From Litsea cubeba (lineage: Eukaryota > Streptophyta > Magnoliopsida > Laurales > Lauraceae), in NCBI GenBank assembly GCA_012931725.1, contig CM022949.1, positions 51,872,728 to 51,936,727 of the forward strand: a DNA stretch of 64,000 nt, written 5' to 3'. The notes under the pieces are model-generated. The model made no database searches and had not been told where the DNA came from. It was given only the letters and a program-made list of their open reading frames with translations. The translations under genes and the position numbers were made by a program. Below, one piece after another: positions 41,901-54,670 of this stretch (positions within the stretch are counted from its first letter, which is position 1; each line of letters begins with the position of its first letter).

Positions 41901-44246
41901 GTATGTTTTCCGCCTTTATAATACTGGATTTTATGATTCTGGCATGTTTTGCTTCAAGATTGTTGTGTATTGAGCACATTAATGTTGCTGCTATGTCTTG
42001 AGTACGTTCATTTTATACAATAAAAAATACTTTTATTTTAATTTCCTCCTCTTGTACAGGCAATAGATACAAGATGAGAGATTGTTAGTTGTTTTGGATG
42101 CTTGACGATAGTGAAGTACGTCATCAAATCTGAACAGGAACTTATCATGTATCATCCCTCCGGCCAACCTCCCTATGCTCCCTTCAGCACAACGAAAGAC
42201 CTCAGCCATATTCATCAATTTGCTTGTCATGTGAATGTTGGTGCTGCCCATTGCCATTGGTTAATCCCTTTTTATTGCTTGATGGTAGGCTTCTAGATTC
42301 CATGGATCACTTTTTCTTCAAGTATGGATACAACCGATGGATATGGGAATACATCCTATATGAGTTTCAAACTTAGTTCCAGACTCAAAAATCTACACTA
42401 GTTAAAGCGATATATGATGCTACCTTCAGAATGTCTGTCAGTGCATCTCCAATTCAAGTTGCAATTTGCTACCTCAATATCTCATATTTGAGTTGAAAGT
42501 AGTAGGATACTCAAAAATTATAGAAGTCGCAAAACCGCAATTTTCTCAGAAATTCCTTAGCAGACAATAGAAACATATTGGTATTCATCAATGAAGACCT
42601 AGTCATGGTTTTAAGAATCGGCCGAGTCGGAAGTTGACTCAAGCTTTGCACCGACCAAGTCAAGTTGACCCCCAGTGAGTTCTATGGGGAAAAAGAAGGA
42701 AGAGGAGGGGAAGGGAGGGTGGCGGGGGCGGGCGGCGCTAAGATGACGCGTTTTCCCCTCATTTTTTATGTCGCGAGAAGATGTGAGAGGCTCTAGGGCC
42801 TCATTGTGCTGAATGGTTGAAACCACATTTTGTGGAAGATGTCAGCAATCAAAGTTCAAAGGTTCTGTTCATACAACTCGGGAAAAAAAAATGCAGCCAC
42901 CTGTATACTTAAATTCATTCTCAATGACTAAAAACATTTTTTTTTATTTCTAATTTCATAGGACACAATTTTCTATTTCTTAAAGAATTTTTCTTTTATC
43001 ATTTTCATAAATTTTAAGGCTTTTGGAGCTCTAGGGCGCAACTCAATCTAACCTGGCTGAGTCACATTCATTCAGCTTTGCCTAGATGGGATCTAAATCT
43101 ACCAGATGTGTATGCAGGAAACCTAATACTAGGAACCCAAATGAGTTCCATTTTGGCGGCCTTCAATTCAATGATTCCAATGAAGTGATAGCTGCATCTT
43201 AGGCAGGTGTAACTGGTACATATTTGTACATGACCCTCAAAGTTTTGCTCTCTCATGACAGATTTTTCTCATTAAGAGGAACAGTGCAATGGAAAAGGAC
43301 ATCTTTGTTGCTTCAATTATCCCTAAGCCATAGCTTCTGTAAACACCATTAATGCCAAAATCAACCTCAAAGTTTCAACATTTTGAATAACTTGGATAAT
43401 CCAGATCAGATCCCATTGAAGACGACATGACTGGAAATTCCTGAGGCATGTTATTATAAAATCCCACCCCCACAGATCTCGGTAAGGTTACAAAATCTCA
43501 GCAAACTTGCAAAAGGAGTTCCTCCCCCCCTCTCCCCTCAAACATGCTCAAAGTGAACTGACTATTGGCTTGCTTACCCTTATTAGTCATAATACTTTCC
43601 GGAATTTATTAGCTAATGCTGTGGTGTTTGATGTGGTCTTGTATTTGTGAGTTCATTCTCAGTTGGCTGTAGTTGTCCCTGGCATCTTTTCTTCTTTGGA
43701 TGCTATTGTTTTTCCCTGGACTAGGGTGTTTGTAGTTGATGCTAGCTGTTTACATAACCTATCTATTGTTATAAATTTGCTTATTTGGCTTTCTTTTGGT
43801 ATGCTTACTAGCAAACACTTGCCATCCAAAGAAAAGTCTGCAGTGTACTCGACATTATGATGCAGGGAGAGAGACATGGGGTAGTTTCGTTAATCTTGAG
43901 AAATCTGGTTCATCTCAACTAGAAAAATGCTAAAAGAAACTTAGCCAAAATGGACCACCTGTTAAAATGAATAATATATCTGGGCTCAGAATTGCATTGG
44001 GTGTGTTTGTGTCAATTATTTTGGTTAGAAAGGCCTGTACATGATTTCCGGTGCTGTGATGGCATTTTTTTCTTCTATAAAGACTAAAGTGTGACGCATC
44101 CAATCTCATTCCAACCCCTTTTGTAAAAAAATGTGGCCGTTTCTCATTTGATTTTTGCATATGTCATTTCATCATTTTTAGCAGAAGGACCTTTTATGTT
44201 TCCTATAATCTCAAGATGTTGCGATGTGATTTTCACCGGTTCTCAG
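41901..44246. other. Intergenic sequence; no gene supported
   Basis: Scattered short ORFs on both strands (for example 42033-42257 minus and 42102-42296 plus) overlap each other and carry no recognisable motif. A GA/GC-rich patch lies at 42688-42735. Nothing repeated or splice-bounded stands out. Confidence 0.35.
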
Positions 44247-45131
44247 TAGGGTTGCACAAAAAATCTAGTGTCACCGCAAAATCGAACCGAACCGGACGGT
44301 TCGGATCAGTTTTATGTAGATCGGTTCGGTCACGATTTGAAAAATCTTTGAAACAACTTTACATCGATCGGTTATCGGTTTCAACCCAAGGTTAACCGCC
44401 TAAAACGAACTAACCGTATGTATTAACTTGAGTAATATTTTACTTGCATGTTACATGTTTGATGAAAGTTCTACAAAAAGTGTGAATTATTTGGTTTTTA
44501 GTGCTGCCGAGTGGTTTTTAGTGCTGCCGAGGGGTTTGATCTGACCTAAGCGAAAGCAAACTATGAAGATGCCCATCTCAATTAGTTCAAAATTGGGGCT
44601 ACATTCCACTCGAACCCATATTGTTAGCAAAAAAAAAAACTAGTTCCTTTTGTGTTGAATTCAATTGTTTGGATGAAGCAATGTAGTCTAGTACGGGTTT
44701 TATGTAGAGAAATAGGTACGTGGATGACCATTTTGTTGGAGTATTTTACTAGAAGATTCAAACTGCTTCAACTCATTGACCTGAAAAGTTGGCCGAACCC
44801 GGCCTGGGCCAATCAATCACACGACCGGATGATGGATGGAAAGAGCTCATCCATCGTTTGATGTATCTTGGTTGAAACGAATTATGAAATATATTTTAGT
44901 ATTCATTACAGGTTCTCATCATTCCATTTGATGGACCAAGTTTGAACTGCAATTTTTTTTGTGAAAAATAATAAAATAAAAAAAATAAAAAACCTTTAAT
45001 CGAACCGAACCAAATTGAACATTGAGCACATGGGCGGTTCAATTCGGTTTGGGAAAATAGAAGACTGATGGAATTCGGATTCGTTGATGGTTTCCCTCTA
45101 AACCAATCCGAGCCGCCCATGTGAACCCCTA
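44247..45131. mobile_element. Non-autonomous hAT-type element, 885 bp
   Basis: The ends are TAGGGTTGCAC... and ...GTGAACCCCTA, short imperfect inverted repeats. The flanks are GTTCTCAG (44239-44246) and GTTCTCAT (45132-45139), an 8-bp duplication with one mismatch. Subterminal CGGTTCGG and GAACCGAACC motifs are dense at both ends, as in the hAT element at 5221-5799, so the two may belong to related families. No transposase ORF. Confidence 0.72.
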
Positions 45132-45229
45132 GTTCTCATGGCTTGGTGTTAATTGGAGTAAAAGCTCATATATATTTTTTTTTGGTTGTGATGGATATTT
45201 AGACAACGATTAAAGGAATTCTAAATATC

Positions 45230-45690
45230 AATGGAAGCTTTTTTAACTTCCTTCTTGATATTTGGGTATCCCAATGTTATCTCGAAGATTATCATTGAGA
45301 CAGTAGTCCTTTATTGGAGAAGTTAAAGGCGAGGCTTTCGGGCTGGAAATATAGGCTTTTATCTTATGGAGGCCACTTGGAGCTTATTGGATCCACTTTA
45401 ACTACTTTACATATTTGTTGGGCTTCCACCTCTCCTCTTCCTCAACTCATCCTCAATGCAATTGTCAATTAATGTGAGACTTATTTTGGAATCAACGGAG
45501 TGGAAACTACTTGCATCTTATATCGCGGACTACCATTTGCAAATCTATTGATCATGGTGGGCTGGATATCTGAAGCATGCTTGCTCTAAATTAAGCTACT
45601 ATCATTAAGGAAGCCTTTAAAGTTGCTGTGAGTCGCTTTTCATGCTAGAACATTTGGGTTTATACTAAATATGTAAGTTCTTAGTTGGCA
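45230..45690 (+). pseudogene. LINE (L1-type) reverse transcriptase fragment
   Basis: Readable pieces in shifting frames: YLGIPMLSRRLSLR, then PLLEKLKARLSGWKYRLLSY and GGHLELIGSTLTTLHICW, and further on degraded YFGINGVETTCI and HGGLDI. This is the C-terminal end of the RT and thumb/linker of plant L1 elements. Frameshifts and stops are many. The element is cut at about 45695 by LTR-type sequence and appears to resume at 61978. Confidence 0.75.
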
Positions 45691-45779
45691 AATTCATTAG
45701 GTTTTCAAACAAAACTCATGTCCAAATCGAGTTGTAATTTTTCTATTCTTAGATATGGACCGTGACGGGACTTCTCGTT

Positions 45780-46371
45780 GAAGATTAAAGGATGTAGAAG
45801 TAAGATAGTGCGAATAAACAGTGCACAGAGCATCCCTTATCCACAGGGTTGGCTCGCTTAAGCGACCAGGACCCTCGCTCGAGCGAGCACTGCTAGCTTT
45901 CTGACCCGCAAGATAGAAAAGGGTCTCGCTCAAGCGACCCTCATGAATCTCCTGTGCGAACTGAACTTCTATTTCCGAGTTTTGCTCCAACTTCTATTCT
46001 TAATTTCGTTCGAATTGAGATACCATTACGTGACCCTTGGCCTATAAATATACACTCTTACAACCCTAAACTCTAACTCTCTCCTATACTATCAAGTGAG
46101 AATCTCTCTGAGAGATCCTTGGCTATATCTGTGCTGAAGAGGAAAATCATCTTGTTCTTTGAAGCACCTTGAAGAGGCATTCGAGGTGGTGATTTCAAGC
46201 ACGGTGAAGGTGAACAACGATTTGTCGACAAGTCCATCACGGTCCTTCGGTTGAGTTCTAACTTTGGAAATGTTTTGTGAGTCTTCTTGTAACCTATTTG
46301 TTAATAGTGCTTGGTTTGTTTGTGGTCTTGGTCCAAAATCATATTGATAATCGGGTCCCTTGGGTTGCTCT
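45780..46371 (+). mobile_element. LTR-like fragment with TATA box (family uncertain)
   Basis: Contains CTCGCTCAAGCGACCCTC and TCGCTCGAGCGAGC motifs, then CCTATAAATATAC at about 46040 followed by leader-like CTCTAACTCTCTCCTATAC. The layout resembles a U3-R-U5 LTR. Neither terminus nor a target duplication was defined, and its right side is cut at 46372 by the next element. Confidence 0.35.
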
Positions 46372-49300
46372 TGTAACGCCCTAATTCTGAATACCGAGAT
46401 AACCGTCAAGGTACCGAAGTTGGCACGCTAGCTAATTCCCGAAAAATCCGAGAACTTCCAAGATCGTAGGTCCGCAGTGCGGTCCAATTTAAAACTTTTT
46501 TAGCAATATAATAACAATGATTAAATTACGGAAGAATAAAGAGTAAGGCGGAAGCAATTGTAAAGATAGCGGAAGCATATGGTATCATAAAAGATATATC
46601 AAATGTAACAGGACTGAAGTCCAGCCTAAAATGTCAAAGTTATAAGAAACAAAGGTTTATTACATATTCCAACTACTACCCAGCTCACTACAAAAATCAC
46701 TCGAAAACCTAAACAAAACAGATGAACTCTCACACCCCTGATGCCGGCTCTCCAACCTCCAGCTTGACCTCTTGGTCGGCTGGTCCCCATCCGTAGTCTC
46801 CTGCTACGGGTGCCTCGATGAGCACGAGCGCACCGTCCTCGTAATCGGGGTCGAAACCTAAGCACCAAGAATGGGTCAGATTTAGAGATTTGGCAAGTCA
46901 CAGTATACAAGTAACATAGGATGTATGCATCAGAAGAGTAGAGACAATCATAAAGTTAATTAGGATGACAATGAAATAGATTCTAGACAGTTGAGCAAAA
47001 TAAGCATTTAGAATCAGAAGAAACATGATATCTAATCTATACAACATGACACATTCACACAAGTTGAATACCATGGGATATTTTGTCGCGGCCCTCCCAT
47101 ACTGAACACAGTCGCGGTGGGGAAACCTCACCAGTGCTGGGGAATAACGAGCCCTGCAAATCACAATCAACATCCTTACCACACTCATTACTCGGGAGAC
47201 CAGACCCGGTATCACACCGTCTGTCTACAATATAGCTCATCATGATAGCCCACTCAACACTCAAAGTAGCTCCTCCCAGTGATGATCAGTCCAAAGGCTG
47301 AGCTTAGAACAACTGAGTCCATTGTCATCCATAATGAGTTACAAGTCATGTACAATCCAACCTCTCCATTCTATGGTATTCCACATCCATACTTAGGCCA
47401 TAAAAGGCACCGCCTAGCCACAGGCACAGGTGTTGACACCAAAAATGTCACTTTACCTCTTTAACATCAGGAAGTTATATGAAGTCGCAGCCTACCATAA
47501 ACAGGCAATGCTACTTCAAAAATCAAATATTATAAGAATCAAACAAAAACTACAAGATCCTTCAAAACAACCAAAAGAAGAGTACACATGAAGTTTCACA
47601 CCATTTCAAACATTATATGGCCTAACTTCACTATTCCAGCAGCTCAACAGGAGCTCCCGCGGTGATAGCGTCAAAGACATTAGAACTTCGATCAGAGCCT
47701 GTGGATGGTCTTAAAATACCTCCAAAAGAATCCACGCTAAGTTTCAGGTCAAACCGACAACGTTTGACCCTAAATCAACCCTCAAGCAGCAAAATCAAGC
47801 CTTTCGGCGGCGAGAACCACTGAGGCCATCACTCATCAAACAGAGCACATAGGTGACTACAAAATGCTTCCAAAGAGCTACATGTCAATTTTTAGGTCCT
47901 TTCGACAACATTTGGCCATACTTTAACTCTCGGAAGCCAAATTAGGCCTCCCGTAACGAGGCTCCCTAGGACCATGGTTTCCAAATTGGAGCTAATGGAT
48001 CGTCTCAAAATGATTCCAATAGGCTCCCTGTAAAAATTCAAGTTATTCGGTCATCGGTTGACCATACATCAAAGCGCGACATCTTCCTCACGATAAAATC
48101 AAGTTTACTGGCGACAGGACCCCACACTATTTCAAAACTCAAACAAAAGCCTATGGTTGGTCTTATTTATTACTCAAGAGGCTTCACCTCAGATTTCAGG
48201 TCATTCTGACGTCGTTTGACCCAGTTTTGGCTTCTGACGACAAATCGACAACTTTGCACGACAGTCTTCGGCTTTCCCGGAAAATCAGAAACTTTGCACT
48301 TTGATACGCAAGGCCTCTCGTCAAATTCTATATAGGGAAATCAAGTCAAAATATGTACAAAAATGTCAGAAAAAATACCGAAGACAAAAGAATCGGAAAA
48401 ACCAGAAAGGCGGCCGAAAATCGGCGACCAAAAGGGGAAAAACCATGGAAATCCTGGTCGCCGAATTTTCGCCGAATGACTGTTTTTCGGTCCCTTTTCG
48501 CGTTTCGAGATGTCCGACCCCTGTGATTTTCCAAAATTCTAACTTTTGAGGCATGAAATCCGTCGATCTTCGTTAACATCACGGGTCTGTCTTCAAAAGC
48601 ATCAAATCATCATTGATCGCTTCAAAATCACCAACCCACCAACATTGAAAGCACACTTTCTGCCTGATTGATCGAAAAATTGACAGGACAAGTGTCCCCA
48701 GCCCACTGGTAGCAATCAATGTCTGAAATTGCATGGTCATCTGACATCGATCTGCATGAAGATCCATCGTCGATCATTGCAAGAAGAATTCCAAAAGACG
48801 CGGCACGGCCCACGACTCTTCAAATGCCTCGACGACCACTTATTGCAGTTAATTGACCCATTTTATGGCAACTTAATGCGGTCATTAACTCATTATTTCG
48901 GATGACCCAATCAGAAGCAAGCAAATGGGAGTTACAAGTCAAAGCAATCATGGCATTAAAATCATGAAACTCCTCTCATCATGGAGATTAAAGGCGATTA
49001 AAGGCTTTTAATTCTCCATCGGCCAATCAGAAGCCAAGAAAAATGAGTTATAAAATAATAAAATAAAAACTTGTAACTCCTCCCATTATGTGGCTTTATT
49101 ACATTTAAAGCCTATAAACCAACCTAATGGCCACCAAAAGCCTATAAAAGGGGGATCATTCCAAGAAGAACGGATCGGAATCCAGAAATCCAAGCACGGA
49201 ATCTGAAAAATGCAAAAGAGAAAACTCTGCCGACTTTGCTACAACGACCTCTCCTCTGTTGAAGAAGTTCTGCACCGACCACCACTACAAGGTGACAAAA

Positions 49301-50170
49301 GTCCATTGGGGGGCACCCCTCCCAAGGCACTATCCTTCCGTCTCCATGGCTTAGATCCCATAGTAATTTAAATGGGACTTGGATTTTCTAGATTTCAGTG
49401 TGCTCGGTCGACCCGACGATAGGTCGGTTGATCGAGTACACTGGATCTGCAGCAACTCTAGATTTCTAGAATTCTCCTTCTTCAATCCAATTTTCCACCA
49501 AAACTCATCCATTCTCGTCCAAACACCACAAGACCATCATAAAACATGAAAAACACTTCAATACACATCCAACTATCCAATCCATGGGCCATTGATCTTT
49601 CAAATGAGATCAACCCATCCATCAATGGCCAACAATCCATGAAAACATGCTTAAAGGTAGATCTATCAATTCTAACACTATTTGAATAGAAAATTACAGA
49701 ATCAACAACAATAAACATTCATTCTATGCTAAGTAAGTATATTGTACTTGCCTGAATTCAATGGGAAGGAGATAGAGAGAGAAAAAAGAGATCCAAAGGT
49801 CCAACAATCAAATCCCAGCTCCTATGGCTTTCCAATCACACAACTAGCCCCAAACCTTAGATCTAAGAAGATTTCTAACACCTAAACCCATATCCACAAG
49901 AGAATTGCTATAAGTAAGGGAAATCTAAAGAGAGAAAGAGAGATTACTAGAGAAATTGAACTGGAAAGGGGTACATACCTTGATTAGAAGAGGGAGAAGA
50001 GATTAGCAAGATAAAGAGAGAAAGATCCTTATAATGGACTGCAGTTGAGCTTGTAGTGCATGGTCTTCTTCTTCTTCTTGGAGTTCTAGATCTAGGGTTC
50101 TAGAGAGAGAAAGCGAAGGAGATGGGAGAATTGGAGGGAAATTGAGAGAGACTTGGAGGGAAATGAAAGA

Positions 50171-50174
<4 letters not shown>

Positions 50175-50231
<57 letters not shown>
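50175..50231. repeat. GA microsatellite
   Basis: An uninterrupted GA run of more than 50 bp inside the long LTR, in a ~200-bp GA-rich tract with a duplicated GATGGGAGAATTGGAGGGAA word. Confidence 0.95.
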
Positions 50232-50235
<4 letters not shown>

Positions 50236-50519
50236 GAGAATTGGAGGGAAATTGAGATAGTTGGAGGGAAATGAAAGAAGAAGAGAGAAAAGAGAGGGAA
50301 ATGTGAGTTGAGATGGTCTCATATGTATGAAATGGAAGGGTTATGGGTTTTATAGGTTGGGGTTTGGCTAGGTACTAAAATATCCTTCTTGTTTAAATAA
50401 GATTAGGGTTAAGGCTACGGGTAGTTTGGTCTTTAGGTATGATTTTTAAAAGATTCTCAAGTGGAGACCCCCCTATAGTAATTTCTAATTCCTAGCTAGG
50501 GCCTCACTATGTCAAAAAT

Positions 50520-51010
50520 CAGCTTTACCGACGGTCAAAATCCGTCGTTTTTTATAAAAAACGACGGCCATCACCGTCGAGGCGACCGACGAAAAAAAAG
50601 GGGTCGTTTAATAAAAACGACGGCCCATACCCGTCGGTAAATTTAAAAAAATACGACGGGTATCGACAGTCATTTTTGTCGACGGTTATTAACCGTCCAT
50701 ATTATTTTTTACCGTCGAGGCGACCGACGAAAAAAAAGGGGTCGTTTAATAAAAACGACGGCCCATACCCGTCGGTAAATTTAAAAAAATACGACGGGTA
50801 TCGACAGTCATTTTTGTCGACGGTTATTAACCGTCCATATTATTTTTTTCTAAATTAGTGGGGAAAAATTAAACGACGGCTCATGGCCGTCGATTTATTT
50901 TAAAAGAATTTTTTAAAAAACAATAAAACAATTTTTTAATTATTTTTAAAAACCTGCAATTAATTTTTTTTTTAAATAAAACGACGGGTCATGGCCGTCG
51001 TTTTATTTAA
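50520..51010. repeat. Subterminal repeat region of the CACTA element
   Basis: Many copies of CGACGG and CCGTCG in both orientations, including a 138-bp direct duplication (ACCGTCGAGGCGACCGACGA at 50573 and 50711). Such short repeated motifs near CACTA ends are the binding sites of the TNPA-type protein in En/Spm. The right end has weaker GTCCGTCGTC, GATCCGTCAT and GTGACGGCCC versions (61670-61715). Confidence 0.8.
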
Positions 51011-51320
51011 AAAGAATTTTTTAAAAAATAATTTTTAATTATTTCAAAAAACCTGCAATTAATTTTAAATAAAAGTTGAATAGAATATCAATTATAGAAC
51101 CATCCATTAAAAGGGCTCAAGTGTGCTAAAAACAGTGGTAGTTAAGAGTTCATCCATCCATTTAATATGTAAACTTACATGATCAAAATAGTTATGAGAA
51201 ACAACAAACTTAACAAAAAAAAAAAAAAACATATTTCATATGACCACTACCATGGTTCCACATATGAAAGTAAATACAAAAACTAAAAATCATTTACATA
51301 TGTCATTGTTTGCCGTAAAA
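51011..51320. other. Untranslated 3' flank of the CACTA second gene
   Basis: AT-rich sequence between the subterminal repeats and the stop codon of the second gene. Probably its 3' UTR and polyadenylation region. Confidence 0.5.
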
Positions 51321-54300
51321 TTAGTCGGCCACAGTTCTAAAAATCGGCCATGAAATAATATCACCCAAAGTCAAATCCCCAAAAGTCGTGTCTCCGCCCA
51401 ATAACAATTCATCAGCCTTCAAGATCCCATCTATAACAATCCTATAGCAGCCCCCCTCATCGATCGACAAACCCATCACACGACCAACGGCAACAGTAAC
51501 CTCCTTCCTCAAATATGAAAGCAGCCTACACGAACCCTCTCTTGTATGTGAGGTGTTGTTCTGGTTAGTGCCCGTGCGTAACTCCTCACGCGGGGAACCA
51601 TCCTGGGCCTAGTCAAAGAAAGAAATATTTAGCTCATAAGATTGGGAAAAAAACCATCACATAAAAGTAGACATTTCTACAAAATATGTACTCAAAAACA
51701 TCTAAAAGATAAATAAAGCAATTAGAAGAGCTGATTTCTCAATGCATAGTAATGAAATTAGAAAGTCCCTCACCAAAAAATTCATAACATTAAAATGATA
51801 CTCAGATCTTAACAGACACATCTCTTTTGTAGATATTATTACTTTTAATAAAGCTCTGTTCACTGTGCTTCACACAAGGTGCATGCGATGATCGTACCAC
51901 TTTGCATTGCATGCAATAGAAATATGAAGCAAGGACAAATGTAAACACAAATCAACTAGTTTACAAGAAAGTACGTAGCACAAACAACGCAATCCGATCA
52001 ACCATCAAGTCAAATCCACCTCCTAAAAAAGTGCTGCAATTAGTCATCAAGATCAGCTCTGTAGAATGACATGACTGATGTACACACTACACAGACTCAA
52101 AAATTAAAACCTTGATCATGACTAGATGGCTTGATTGTTAATGCTCTCTCAACAAGAAGAGCCAAATCTATGGCAAGTGGCAACCACTCATTAAAAACAG
52201 GGCCTTGCAAGGTAGTGTCACAGGGTCACAATTCAATTCAAGGACCAACCACCAATTAAGATGAACCTTGTGGATGGTGCACGATGGAATGCTGGCGAAA
52301 ACCCAAATCCGCTCGATGAATCTTGGTCTTCAAACATCCACCCAAAAAGCAAAGTGATTGTTGTTGACTGAAGCACCAAAACAGTTCAAATTCAAGTCTT
52401 ATATCATCCTGAAGGGCCACTTTTTTCATAGAATTGAATTACTAGAAATTCATGGTGAAATGGGCTCCAACAAATAAACATTGGTGAAGGATGTAAGGTG
52501 GAAACTACTTTGACACTCATCTAAGATCAAGTTTGACACTCCTCTAACTTTTCCTCACCATTGGAATCGAAATGCATGATATTAGTAGCTCATCAATTTA
52601 AATAATTCATTAAATTACTAAATCAATTTTGTTAAAGAAATTACTTTATACCTGAGATGAACTCTCATAACAAGTGGAAGAATGTTGCATCCCACGTTGG
52701 GAAAGAACTTGTTTGATCTCATCAATTTCCTCTTTCAACCGTTTCACTTGAGTTTGAAGGTGTGTATTGGCTTCATGTTCCTCCTCCAAGGCTCTCTTAT
52801 AAGGAGCCGAATGTCGTATGGCTGTCTTCGACACACCCATGCCTAAGCCGAGTACACGACCTTTGCCATCACGACCAAAGACCTATTAAAAGAGTCAAAA
52901 AAAAAATTTAATGTCAACAATAACACAAATAATATTACCGACATTACAAGATACTGCAATTAAATGATCCTAGCAACACACAGATCAATTTAACAAACAT
53001 GTGGTGTGCGAGTACTGAGAAGCAGATGAAATCAAATGGGATTTAGTTGAAAAGTAGAATTTAGCTCAAAGTGAGTGCAAAATCTCAACCAGAACCAGTG
53101 GGTGGATGGCATACTGGTGTGTTAACTAGAAATTTGGCACATAAAAAAGTTCACTAGAAATAATGTAGTAACTAAAATTTGAAGTCATACAATAAGAAAT
53201 CATCAACCATCAGTGGAGTTAAGTACAGTTTAATAGAAATACGCAAAGTTCTCATTGCTATAACTGCAAGATTCTCATTGCTATCAAATGAAAACCAAAA
53301 AAAAAAGTGAAAAAGATATTCTTTTTTCTTGAACTCTTAACAGTCTAGGTGAATCCAAATATCAGACAACATTCACACCCGAAGGAAAATTGGTTTACCA
53401 GTAGCTTCAATGGTGCCATAAAGATTAAAAGTGAAAGGTTCTCACCACTTCGGGGCTCGATGATGACCCATCCTTCCTTTTGTGTGTTGCCAAGAAGACA
53501 TCCGTGCGAGTGACGGGCTCATTCGGCCTCTGTGCTTTCTATAAATAAAAAGAAAGTAACAATTGGGTATATTTGGTAAGATAATGTGAAATGAAGATGT
53601 CTTATGCAAAACAAATAACACTTACCAACTCGGCGGCCACCCTGGCACAACCCTTCCTACACGTTGTGTGCGGGCTCTTCATCTTCGACCTAGCAATCCT
53701 ACCAACCTCGCTGGCAGCTAGGGCTGCCTCAGTTGAAGATATGTCTACAAATCTAAGCCAGTCTTCTGTCTTAACATACTTGGGGACATGACTCTTCCTC
53801 TCCGCATCCGTGAGATATTTGTATATGTGATCACGGCGGAGAACGAACTTCCAATCCTTCCAAGCTTTATTCGCTCTTTGCATGATGTGATGTCTATGGA
53901 TGAGACCTATGTTGTAGGTGCCCTGCAAAGATTATGTAGTGGGAGTTATGAGTTTAATAAAATAATCAAATTATGAAACTACTTTAAATTAAAAGTTGCA
54001 CAAGTACTCACACTAACTTCATTCCAGATTTTCTCTTTGAGCTCATTGGGTACATCCGTCCATACAACATAAATGGGGGGCACATAGGTCTTCACCAGAC
54101 GCCCTATTAAAGAACTCAATTGGGCAGCCTCTTGTCCGATAGGCTGGCCGTTCTCACCAAAAGTAATAGGGATAAGCATGCCTGTTTCAAATTGTCCAAT
54201 TTAAACATTAGTTTGTTAAGAAGATACAAAAGAAATATCTTCAAAATGGTTCCTTCGAAATACGTACTATCACGGGAATTACAAACTGATGGTGTAGATG

Positions 54301-54343
54301 TTGGCACTGAAGAACAATGTCCCGATGATCCATCATCTGCCAT
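51321..54343 (-). CDS. Second CACTA gene: TNPA-like / plant transposase (Ptta, En/Spm type) protein, 384 aa, six exons
   Basis: Exons on the minus strand: 54343-54268, 54181-54012, 53922-53626, 53538-53446, 52882-52652 and 51608-51321, each with GT/AG ends, together 1155 nt with no stop. The N-terminus is Ser-rich (MADDGSSGHCSS). Exon 2 has YVPPIYVVWTDVPNELKEKI and exon 3 the DWLRF...RSKMKSPHTTCRKG block, the pattern of the plant Transposase_24 (Ptta/En/Spm) domain. Exon 4 has the typical THKRKDG motif. Exon 5 is a coiled coil (EEEHEANTHLQTQVKRLKEE). In En/Spm such a protein binds subterminal repeats and brings the ends together. An acceptor TTTGCAG just before the ATG suggests splicing from an upstream leader, perhaps shared with the transposase transcript. 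Confidence 0.78.
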
Positions 54344-54670
54344 ATTGCCTGCAAACCACAAATGTAAAGTTTGAATAATGAGTTTTCATGAACTTGTCCC
54401 TTGCCAAATCTGCAACAATACAAGTAGGGGCAGCTGCCCACTAAAACAAAGAAGGGTGTTGCAAAGCCTCATTTGCCAACCTGTTTGCAGGCCTAGTCCC
54501 CACTCTAAAGATATGAGAAATGTAAATTTGCATAAAGGGGTGAGAAATACAATTCATCCATCTTATTTTCAGCTGCCAAGGTGAAAAGTAGGATGGATTC
54601 AAAAAACATTGAACCACAGCAAAGGAATCTATTCAAAGGAAGCTTATTGACATAAACTTGTCACCTTAAA

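Noticed and set aside
42033..42296. Overlapping frames on both strands after the RSH fragment
   Set aside because: Considered as further RSH exons, but no RSH motif (such as the hydrolase or synthetase signatures) could be read in any frame.
42600..42830. Possible MITE or SINE with GGTTTTAAGAATCGGCCGAG
   Set aside because: The opening words recall repeated plant sequence, but no inverted ends, A/B boxes or target duplication could be defined.
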